A DNA stretch of 33,914 bases from Pilatotrama ljubarskyi. Its lineage: Eukaryota; Basidiomycota; Agaricomycetes; Polyporales; Polyporaceae. The position numbers and the translations under genes are program-made. The DNA lies in the NCBI GenBank assembly GCA_022385805.1, contig MU277765.1, positions 54,664 through 88,577 on the forward strand. The letters are read 5' to 3'. Position 1 is the first letter of the stretch. The number at the start of each line of letters is the position of its first letter. Under the pieces are notes generated by a model that saw only the letters and a list, made by a program, of their open reading frames with translations, was not told the origin of the DNA and ran no database searches. Of this stretch, positions 1 to 10,000 are shown piece after piece.

Positions 1-109
1 GGCTCCTCGCTCGCCCCGCTTCGCTCAGCCCGCCCGAACTCGGCTTCCGTCGTAACGCGCTCGCTCTCTCGTGCTCGTCTCGTCTCGCTCTCGACGCGTG
101 CCGTTACAC

Positions 110-1113
110 ATGCGTCCTCTTCCGCAGAAGCGCCCGCGTCTCTCAATCAACACCGATGTACCTCAGCAGCTCGACTCGGAGGCCGCGGGGCTCGTTCCAG
201 CGACAAGCCGCTCGCCTTCGCCACCTGGCCTCACCGTCTGCAAGGATGCCCACGCTCCGATAAGCGGCGCACGCCTGCAGCCAGCACACCCGGTCCCCGG
301 GCCCTCCTCGTATAAGGGCAAGGAGCGTGCACATGCAAGCCTCCGTGTACGTTCGCGACTGATATATCTTGGCTTGGGCTGACATACCCCTGATATCTTA
401 CCACAGATCTCTGATTTCCTGTAAGTCCATGCAGTGTGACGCTATCTTATGGCATTGACAAGGAGGGGCGGCAGCACGCATACCACGCAGCCAGCAGCTC
501 CGTCCACCGTCGATGTCCCGCCTCCGGTGTCGCCACCCCGGGAGTCCGTCTCAGGCATGATAACAACGGTGGCGACCGCTCCCTTGTCCACGGATGGAGC
601 TCGAGCGATGCGCGACGCGGCCCCGGCTGCGAGTACTACCTCCAGCGCTGAGAATGCCGAGGATGTGCCGACCGTTGCAGAGCTGTCACCGACCGTGAAA
701 AGTTGCAAGAAGGCTGCCGGTGCGCTGTCTAGCAAGCCATGGCCACCACCAGATTCCGAGACCCAGCCAAAGTAAGTGCGATATCATGCCAGAAGGTGCG
801 AGCAATGCTAACTCTCGAGTCCGATGCATTCATTCTAGGTGGATCTATGCCCGCAAGTGGCTCGAGGAACACCCTGAGGGAACGCGGAGTGCCTTCGAAC
901 ACCACTACACGAAGGAGCTCTCTACTAGCGAGAAGCGGGTGAGCGTGCATCGTCATGCGGGCTCCGTTACAATGCTGATGCCAGGCTCCACCTCGGTAGA
1001 AGCTATCCCGTCAATATGCCAAGGCGGCGGTAAGTCTGCGCTTCTTTCCAACGTAACTACTAGGAAGCAAGTAACCGCCCGACGTCAACTCGCAGAAGGT
1101 GCGGGATGCGTGA
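110..1113 (+). CDS. Small multi-exon protein of unknown function
   Basis: I do not recognise this protein. Six exons join cleanly at 110-346, 407-420, 463-771, 839-938, 1000-1029 and 1096-1113, giving 708 nt or 235 residues plus a TGA stop. Four of the five introns have good GT-AG ends; the second is only 42 nt and ends in AAG, which is the weakest junction. The ATG at 110 is the first in frame and is followed by a basic KRPR patch that could be a nuclear localisation signal. Residues 10-170 are rich in Ser, Pro, Ala and Thr and probably disordered. The last 50 or so residues are charged and look helical (contains WIYARKWLEEH and KLSRQYAKAA). It could be nuclear, but nothing proves a function. 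It converges on the LysM gene to its right. The exon at 407-420 and the final two exons are the least certain parts. Confidence 0.45.
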
Positions 1114-1937
1114 ACACCCCAAAGCAAGTACACATTCCTCGAGAGAACGCCGGTGCGTCCCAGGTCTGCAATCTCACATCACGTGCATGCTCATTAGAGA
1201 ATGTTCCTACACACACGACGTGTGCAACCTAGGCCACAATGCGGTCCACTTCGCGAGCGCGCGGAGCGTCGTACGTACGGCGGCCGTCAGCGCGAGGGTC
1301 GCGGATCGCGGATCGCGTAGCGGGGAGAGGGGGAATCGGGGTACAGGTGGCCTGTCGGAGGTGTAGATGTCCCGGTCAGATCGTGTACGAGCAGTTCCGT
1401 CGCAATACATTCCAACCGGTTTCAATCCGACGCTTTCACCGTGTCTAATACAACCCAGTCCGATCTGATACACTCAGTGTCGTAAATTATGCAGTCATGC
1501 GTTTTGGGTCGGAATGTCCGAAAACGTACCGATTGATACGGATGTAAACGTTCCAAAACGTTCTAAAAGAAGTCGATTTTCACTGGGCATGAACCACCAC
1601 GCCTAGTGAGCGAGGCGGTTGCGCTTCACTCGCGTCTCTGGCTTACGGGACACAATGCGATTTGGTCACACCAAGTGTCTTCAGGGCCCCGACCGTGCGA
1701 TGGCAGTACGTACTGTCCCTCCTGCTCACAGCCGTAGGGACGCTGCTTTCGGAAGCACCCATCGACCATCCCCCCAGGATGTACCGAAATTGCAAATTCC
1801 GCGAGCGTGTGCCATTCCTCACCACCCATCCACCTCATGTACACGCTCGAAGCTCGATGGCGGAAGTGGAGTCTATCGTGACTGAGCATGCATTCGAACG
1901 AGTTCTGAAGAAGCCGGGTTTCCGTGGAATCCAGATA
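1114..1937. other. Convergent intergenic region, no gene seen
   Basis: About 820 nt lie between the stop of the small plus-strand gene and the stop of the first LysM gene, which runs towards it. It should contain both 3' ends. Short direct repeats such as ATCGCGGATCGCG near 1310 and ACGTTCCAAAACGTTC near 1548 are visible. The open frames in 1619-1988 have no codon pattern or family motif that I can support and no counterpart beside the second LysM gene. I see no RNA gene. Confidence 0.5.
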
Positions 1938-4900
1938 TCAAGGACCCGACACGCAATACTAGCAACAAGTCAACACGGGTCAGTATGACTGCGAGAAATC
2001 ACGGCCGTTGCTCACCTCTACTCCCAGCTCGAGATTGGTACCTGCGGCGGGCGCATCCTTCAGCGGTGTCGACATCGGTAGGATGATCTCACTCACACTG
2101 AGCGTTGATCTCTGGGTTCCACTTGATGAACTGAGCGAGGGTGATCCCGAACTTGGAGTCGATCGTCCCGCAGTTGTCGCCGGAGACCACAGTGTAGTAC
2201 TCCTTGCAACCCTGCCCGGGGGTGATCGTCCCGGAACCCGTCGGTGCCGGAGCAGCACTTGTCGTACTCGTCGTTCCAGGCGGAGCTGTACAGCGAAATA
2301 GAAACGTCAGGACTCTCGCAAAGGCCGTGCAGCACAGATGGAAAATCTCACGTCCGGCGACACAGTACTGCACGCCCCCAAGAATGTTCGAACCTGGTGG
2401 ATGACGGGATTAGCACCGGCACTTCCTGCACAGCCACATGTTGAAATCGTATTCACAATCGTTATTGATCTCCGGGTTCCACGCCTGAATCTCGGCGAAG
2501 GTGATGTCGAACTGAGCCTCGATCACGGGGCACGAGTCTCCGGGCCTGAGAAGGTAGGTGATGACTACTCCGTTGAGAAAGCATACGGAGGGCAGGAACG
2601 TACTGGACCGTGTAGTAGGCCGTGCAACCCTGCGAGGGGGTGATCGTTCCAGATCCAGCGGCGGCTAGCATATTGATCAGTCGATCTGTTCCCGCTGTGT
2701 CCAGGTACATAGTACTCACGTCCGGCGACGCAGTAGCCAAGACCAGGCTGAATGTTGGCACCTATTCACAGATCAGAGACCGCGTCGAACACAAATCAGC
2801 CAGTCGGCTTACAGTTCGAGTCAATCTCGGGGTTCCACTGTCGGATCTGGTCGAAAGTGACGCCGAACTGGTTCTCCATGACTGCACAAGTGTCCCCCGA
2901 CCTGGAATCGAACGCAGGTCACAATGGGACCCGCAACGTCCAGGCGTCAGTGTCCGACTCACTGTACGGTGTAGTACGTGTCGCAGCCGGTCGTTCTGCG
3001 ACGGAAAGCGTGAGTCGAGTGTCCGAGCTTCACAGTGGGAGCAGCAGAATGCGAGCGTACATGGTGCCTGGAGCGATCGGAGAGCTCGTAGGCGGCGGGC
3101 CATCCACGCAATAAGCAAGACCCAGGACGATGTTCGTGCCTAGTGTTCAAAGGTGAGCTACCTCAACGCATCGCGGAAGAGGCTAAGCGGCCCTCACATT
3201 GCGCATTGCTAGCATGGGAAGCGTCCGGTCAGTATGCAACATATAACTACATGACCCGTATGTATGTACTCACACCTCGGGATTCCAGGTGCGGAAGTCG
3301 GACAGAGAAATCGAGAACGTTGTCTCGATCGTGCCACACGAGTCGCCAGACCTATCCGAAACGTTGTCAGGAATCTCCCCCACGTTCACAATTTAGGATT
3401 GTACTCACATGATTGTGTAGTACTCTTCAATGCAGCGGAGGCGAAGTACTCAGTCACCCATTTCCGTATCAAGTAATGCAAAGGTACTCACCTGTACAGC
3501 CATCAGTTATGGTTCCGTTCGCGATGTTCGTAGGAGCCGGCGCTGCAGAGGTCGTCGTGGTCGTGGTCGTGGTAGGAGGCCCGGACCCAAGAGTCGTGCT
3601 GGGCGGCGGTACAGTGATCGTCGGCGTGTACGGCACGTACGGGCCGAAGACGCAGTACGACAGTCCGACCTGCCAGAGAAGTGAGCCCCACGTCCTACCA
3701 GAAAATCGGCAAAGAAGGTGCTAGCGGGGGTGCATATGCGCACCTGGATGTTTGCGCAGTTCGCGTCGATCTGCGATGAGGATGAGCGTCGGGCGCTCTG
3801 ACGAGACGGGAAAGCAGCCATACCTCGGGATTCCACGTCCGGAATTCGACATCCCGAAGGGAGAAGACGGTCTCAATACCCAGACAAGTGTCACCTACAA
3901 CGAGGTGTCCATCAGGCACTCTACGACGAGTGACAACGATGTCGACTTACCAGCCTGAACAGTATAGTCTGAGCAAATGATTGCGGATGGTCAGTAGAGT
4001 CAGCATATTGCATCAGGAAGAGCACGCCCACACTGCAGACACGAATCCTCTCCCAGTGTACCAGGAGCGACCGTCGGCGCGGGCGGCGCCGTCGAAGGGT
4101 ATGACTGTTGTGGGGTCGCAGTGACCGGGGTCACCGTCATGTTCCCGGTGGCGATGATAGAGCCTGTAACCACGGGGAAGTCACCGTCTGCGCTGACGCG
4201 TCAGTCGTCATTCACCAAAGTCCAGGGTTTGGATACAGACCGATGATGGAGAGGAGGCTCACGCCAGTCGTGGTGACTGTGAACACCGAAGTGGACGTTG
4301 CGTCTACGCCGCATGGTCAGTGTCGGCCAAGAGACTCAACGGAATTGAGCGACTTACTGCCGAAGACGGCCACACAGTACTCGAAGCCGGCCAGGAGATT
4401 GCTGCACTGCGATGCCAGGGTCAGGTGATCTTCACTCAGAACGAGAGAGGGAGGCGTGGTTTACATCGGAATTCACGTTCGGGTTGAGCTATCATTGGAT
4501 GAGCACACGCCATGAAGCGGGAAGCTGATGTCCACACGTACCGTATAGAATGTGTCGTTCGTGATCTGGAAGATTTGCAGAATCTGAGGAACGAGCGGGT
4601 CAGACCGGTCCAAAAAGACCGTTGGACAGGAATACTCGCCTGAGGACAAGTGTCTGAATAACGAGTATCAGCGAATGTGACGAGGACGATGATGGCGTGA
4701 GCCCTTACCTCCGGGTGCGGCCTCGTACCACATTCCGCAGAGAGAGCGGTCGGACCCCGGAGCAATTGGCCCCGTCGGGATACTGACCGCAGGGCGTCAA
4801 CAACCAGATGTACGTCGCATGAGAGGTATACTCACGCGAGGGCAGTAGGAGTGCCTAGTAGACGGTACTCCGATCAGCAACGGTAAACAGGTCCGTATAA

Positions 4901-6404
4901 CACAGCGAACACATACCTGAGACAGGCGGAAGCGCGGTCGAAGCTTGGTACCCTCCGCCGGGAGGTCCGATGCAGATTGCTTTCCCCACTTGTGTGTTGA
5001 TATTCGTGCAGTAGCTGTCGATCTGCCTGTATGCAAGTCGTGATGAAAGCCTCGCCCCACTCAGCAAGCTACACTGTTACTGACGGGTTCCAGGCAAGGA
5101 GCTGAGCCCATGAGATGCCGTTCGCCATGTAGATGCCGACGCATGTGCCGTTTGCCTTGACGGTATACAGAGGACATGAGCCAGATAGGCATATCTTACC
5201 ACCCGGAGCGGGAAGTTTCGTGCACGGCATGTCGAGGCCATTGATGGCGATAAGCTGATCGTAGGACAAGCTATTCGCGGACGCGATCGACTGGCAAGTG
5301 TCTCCGGACTGTGCAGTGCATACATTATGCGAGGTACTGAATTGCGTGCGTCTCAGGAGCGCACCTTGACAGTATAAGTGCCGAAGACGCAGTTATCAGT
5401 CGATGCGGGCGTCAGCGTCGGCGCGCTACCCATACAAAGTCAGACTCTGCAGTAAGGACGAACACGTCGAGCTTACGCGGTGACATTGTAAGAGGTCGCG
5501 TTCGAGGCGGCGGCGTTGTCGCTGTCGAACAGGAGTCCAGCCGGCATGGTATTGTTGAACGTGACTCCGCAAGTGGTCTGTACGGTCATCCAGTCAGGAA
5601 CGCTGCACGTCCGAATCGATCTCAGCAGGATCATTGTCTGTTTCGGCACGAGACTTACAAGCTGGCGTCCCAGCCAAATGCGCTGGACATCTGGATGTTC
5701 AAGGTATCGAGCGTGCAGTTTTGGCAAAGGAGCGAAGGCGGTTCGTCCGTAATCGAAGTGTCGGATGTCGACGGCGAGCTCTGCGGAGCGCATCAGCATC
5801 TAACCGGGGGACATCGCGCCTGCGAACAGGCCATATACCTGGGCGATATTGACGCAGTAGTCCGACCCTTGTGTGATGCAAGTCTGAGGGGCCTTATGTT
5901 ACCACAGAGTCGAACTATCAAAGGGCGACGGACTCACCAGGTTCCAGATATACGCGAGGTACTGGAAACTATGAGGATGGGCGTCAATATCGGTACGACA
6001 AACGGATGAGATGGGAGTACTGACGGGAAGGACGCAACATAGCTGGTATCGCCAAGGATATACGGCCAACCAGGGCAGGCAGCATCGACCTTGATCGCGG
6101 TAGAGACAAGCGAACTGTAGCAGCTTGCCGCGCACAGTTCGTTCAGCTCGGATGCAGTGAGGTTCGAGATGGGCGACGAGGAGCTGGGTACGGCGAAGAG
6201 GATGGTGTCCGGGCATTGTACGGTTGATGCGAGAGCATCTGCGCAGGAAGGTGAGTTCGGCAACGGGTAAATGTCAGTCGGGTCTGAGTAGACGGAGAAT
6301 GTCGTCTGGTCCTGCGCGGTAACAAGCGGCAAGACGACAGCGGAGGCAGCTATGGCCCACGCTGAGACTTGCGCTGTTCGAACGGGGGGAAAGGGGAGCA
6401 TCAT
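1938..6404 (-). CDS. Secreted multi-LysM protein, module 1
   Basis: Secreted chitin-binding protein of roughly 850-900 residues, spread over about 30 exons. The start is the ATG at 6404 (a second Met follows). It opens a hydrophobic signal peptide with likely cleavage after VTA, before QDQ. A Cys-rich N-terminal domain (exon 1, 6404 to about 6027) is followed by about eight LysM-type units. On the plus coordinate they lie near 5307-5230, 5200-5090, 4660-4480, 3930-3820, 3350-3275, 2912-2817, 2550-2463 and 2210-2108. Typical pieces are SGDTC plus FRTWNPEV or KWNPEIN, and LELGVE-YCVSGP at the end. Thr/Pro-rich linkers separate the later units. LysM domains bind N-acetylglucosamine polymers. The gene is divergent from the chitinase at 7082 and paired with it. 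One intron uses a GC donor (4638-4639, antisense). Family assignment is firm; exact exon ends in the middle are less so. Role (effector-like, wall-binding, or chitinase partner) is inference. Confidence 0.85.
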
Positions 6405-6675
6405 GGCGAGGGCAAGAGACTCCTCGGACGAGAGCTGGGAGGTGCCTGGCCTTCCTCGGCCTTATGAGAGCTGCATGATTCCGCATGGGTGCGCCTCGGC
6501 GTATTCCTGCACATCTTGAGATGGTACCGCGTGTGAGCCGACGGCGAAGGCGGAGCAGGTGAGCCTCGCTGCTACCGTACTCCTGCGGAGGAGGACGAAT
6601 TGGATGCGAATGCACCGCCCGTCCGGCGTCAATGTCCTTCTTGACGCCCAAATCGGGACCTGGGATTTGCCTGAT

Positions 6676-6693
6676 GCGCCCACAAGCGCCCAC
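6676..6693 (+). promoter_or_regulatory. Doubled GCGCCCAC motif (putative factor site)
   Basis: GCGCCCACAAGCGCCCAC is two 8-nt direct repeats set 10 nt apart, about one helical turn. The identical 18 nt occurs at 20378-20395 in the other divergent promoter, within otherwise largely diverged sequence. That conservation suggests a regulator-binding site, perhaps for a pair of zinc-finger contacts. The factor is unknown. Confidence 0.6.
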
Positions 6694-6826
6694 CTAGGCC
6701 TCCTTAGCCCCGTCCTCGTCGTCTGCCGCCGCCGCCATTTAGACCGCTTTCGGCACTTCGTTACTGCAGTACGCCCAACAGAAGTTTCATCTCATACAGG
6801 GAAGCCCCGACTGACTCATGAAAAAA

Positions 6827-6847
6827 GATGGCCCTCGAGATGACCGC
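6827..6847 (+). promoter_or_regulatory. Conserved promoter block with CTCGAG core
   Basis: A 21-nt block containing GGCCCTCGAGATGACC is identical to 20518-20538. In both modules it ends exactly 235 nt before the chitinase ATG. Conserved sequence and spacing point to a regulatory or transcription-start role for the chitinase. Function is inferred. Confidence 0.55.
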
Positions 6848-7081
6848 CCGTGGAAGCCGTTTCTCCATGTGCACGCAAAGTCCCAGCGTCAGCTCCGGGC
6901 TTCCTCCGTAGTCCAACGAGCCATCTGGCTCCATCATCTGAACACACCGTGGCGCCCTAGTACTGGGCCTTGGGACGCCTGACGGGACAATGTTTGCAAT
7001 AAAAGCATCTCGCCTTGGAGAGGCTCGCCCTCGAGCACCTCTCACTGAGGTGCCATCAAACAGTAGTATCGTCCACTCGTC

Positions 7082-10000
7082 ATGGCCAGAAAACCACCCA
7101 ACCCAGCTCCCAAAGTGTTCCTCTTTATTCTCATTGGTCTGCTGATTGTCGCACAGTTCTTCGACACTGCAGAAGCGGTGAAGTCCGAGTACATCACTCC
7201 TGCAGCTCGTCGCTTCCGCCGCCGCCTTGAACTCGCTAAACGCAAGGAACTGGTCTCGCGGAGTGCCCGTAGGACCGCGACACCTCCGCCGCCATCGCGT
7301 CCTGCCCAACCCCTGACGTCGCTTCATGACGTGAAGACCGCATTCAGCCACACGCAGCGCGCTCGCAAGCTCAAACAACGCCAGATCGACAACGAGTCCT
7401 GCAACAACGTTACCATAACCCCTCCAGGCTTTGACGGCAGCTGCTCAGTCGCCCAACCTTGCCCTAACGGTGCTTGCTGGTCAGTCTCTACGTTGAACGC
7501 GTCTGGAATCTTGGCTGATAGCGATTTCCGACAGTGGCAAATCTAACTTCTGCGGTTACGGTGCGGACGCCTCCCTGGATTGCACTCATGGCATTGGCTA
7601 ACCCTATGATAGGGAGCGAATTCTGCGGGGATGGCTGCACGAGCAACTGCGATGCCGTGGCCGAATGCGGGCCGAATGCAGCCCCAGGCCACGAAGACTG
7701 CCCTCTGAACGTGTGCTGCAGCAAATTCGGTTTCGTGAGTCTCCTCCCCGAAAGCTGTCTTCGTATTCCTCACTCGCCGCTACTCGATAGTGCGGCTCCA
7801 CGGACGACTTTTGCGGTGCGAACTGCGTGGGGGACCATTGCGGCTCCCCTTCGATCCCCACTGGTGTTAACTCCGCCGTCACATCCCGGCTGGTCGGATA
7901 CTACGAGGTACGTCCTAAACCCAATCCATGATCTTCAGCCACTGATGGCCTATTTTTAGGGATGGTGGGTGTTCCTGGAGGCTAGACGCTCTTTTCGCTT
8001 TGTTGATCTCGCCGAAAATCCCCAGGGCGTCAGGCAGGGTCTGTGATCAGTGGTACCCTGACAACATCCCGTCAGCCGGATATACCCATCTCAATTACGC
8101 TTTCGCATCGATTGATCCGGTATGTGGATCAGGAGGCCGCGAAGATCACCAGCGTTCAACTAACGTACTCGTCAATCCAGAACACGTTCGAGGTCGTCCC
8201 CGCCTCCTCCTCGGACGTCCCCCAGTACACGGCCTTTACGAACCTCAAGCAGTCGAACCCGACACTCAAAACATTCATCTCGGTCGGCGGCTGGTCGTTC
8301 AACGACCCTCCGACCCAGCATGTCTTCAGCGATATGTCTTCGACGGAGGCCAATCGCCAGGCATTCGCTACCTCTCTCGTCAAGTAAGTAGTGCATATCA
8401 TGCCGAGTCGCTTACCCTCTCTTACTCCCGGGCATAGTTTCATGGTCAACTATGGCTTCGACGGCGTAGACATGTACGTCCGTAGTGCTTTATGTACACC
8501 GTACGAAAGCTGATCTATTCCACCAGTGACTGGGAGTATCCAGGTGAGCGAACAGGCTCTCATGGCCGATGATGAGAACTCACCACCCATACAACCTAGT
8601 GGCATGTGAACGTGGTGGTGTCCCCGCGGACACGGAGAACATGGTAGCAATGTTCAAGACTCTGCGAGACACTGTGAGCCTCGCATCCCCTTGCACTGCC
8701 CTTCCTCCTCTCACGTCCACGCTTCTACCCAACCCTTCAGTTCTCCGCCTCAGGCCACACATTCGGCCTCACCTTCACAGCGCCGTCGTCTTACTGGTAC
8801 CTCCAGCGCTTCGACGTCCTCGGGCTCCTGACCTACGCCGACTGGGTCAACCTGATGTCCTACGACCTGCACGGCGTGTGGGACGCCAAGGACGTCTTCA
8901 TCGGCAACATCGTCCAAGCGCATACGAACCTCACCGAGATCGAGCAGAGCGTCCAGCTCTTCCAGCGAATTGGCGTGCCCCTCGATCGCATCGTCCTCGG
9001 CCTCGGCTTCTACGGGCGCTCGTTCCAGCTCAGCGATCCGTCCTGCTCGGCACCGGGCTGCGCGTTCAACGGCCCAGCGCCTGGAGGGCGTCAGTCTTCT
9101 CTTCATCTTCGTAACATGTGATAATCTCTGACGAGAGCTGGCTCGCTCCTGACAGCTTGCACGGCGTCCGACGGGACGCTCAGCTTTGCGGAGATACAGG
9201 ACGTTTTGGCGCGGAGCGGGGCGACGCCCGTCTACGACCAGACCGCGCAAGTCAAATATCTCGTCTATGACACGGTATGTCGTGTCTCCGACTGAAACAT
9301 TGCCTACACTGAGCTGAATGTTGCTTCCAGGATAATTGGGTCAGTTACGACGACAAGGACACGTTCACCGCGAAGGTCAACTTCGCCAAGGGAGCCGGAT
9401 TTGGCAAGTCTTCTCGCGCTGGTCGATGGGAGCTCAGACTCTGACTATGAGTGCAGGAGGGTTGATGGTCTGGTCTGCTGACCAGGACGACTTCAAGTAG
9501 GTGCCTTTCCGAGTCGGACAGACGTGCAACTTGGCTGACGGCGCCTACTCTTCAGCGCGACGGTCGGTATACAAGTCTTGCAAGTATGTGCTCCAGGGTT
9601 CTAACCGATGTCGAAACAGGCTCTTTCCGCAGTTCTCGGACAGAATGCCACGGGTCAGTACCATGAGGCCTCGTCTCCAATACATCCTTTTCTCATCCCG
9701 CTTTGTATTAGACATCATCCCGAAATCGCAGGATCTCAACTCCAAGGACGGGAAGCAGTGCGTCCAGCCTGGATGCGGCCAGACATGTCCCTCGGGATAT
9801 GTCCAGATGACGGGTGAGCTTCTTGCCGGCCCTCGATCCGTCGGAGCTGATCTCATCGACCTACCGTAGATGTTACCGACGGAGAACTAGGTGAGGATCT
9901 CTCCAGGCAGCTTCAGCCGATCGACGGCCTATAGGACTCAAATCGTAATCTTCAATTCCAGCGAACCCGCAGACGGGCTGCGCGAAAAACACCGGTAATC

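Larger units (their letters stand above)
6405..7081. promoter_or_regulatory. Bidirectional promoter region, module 1
   Basis: These 677 nt separate the divergent start codons of the LysM gene and the chitinase, so they must hold both promoters. Elements also found in the equivalent region of module 2 are the doubled motif at 6676-6693, the block at 6827-6847, and an ATAAAAG box at 6999-7005, 77 nt before the chitinase ATG. On the LysM side, CTCATAAGG (antisense, about 6462-6470) lies about 60 nt before that ATG and may be its TATA-like box. The minus-strand open frame at 6761-7378 is not conserved as a protein in module 2, so I do not call it. Confidence 0.7.

Noticed and set aside
1619..1988. 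Overlapping open frames of about 90-108 residues in the left intergenic region
   Set aside because: Both strands are open by chance, there is no family motif, and no conservation beside the second LysM gene.
6761..7378. 205-residue minus-strand open frame over the promoter and start of chitinase 1
   Set aside because: It overlaps the signal-peptide exon antisense, has no recognisable motif, and has no intact counterpart in module 2.
8750..9250. 166-residue minus-strand open frame inside the GH18 region
   Set aside because: Antisense shadow of a GC-rich conserved exon. The plus strand carries the clear GH18 motifs, and the antisense frame crosses a predicted intron.
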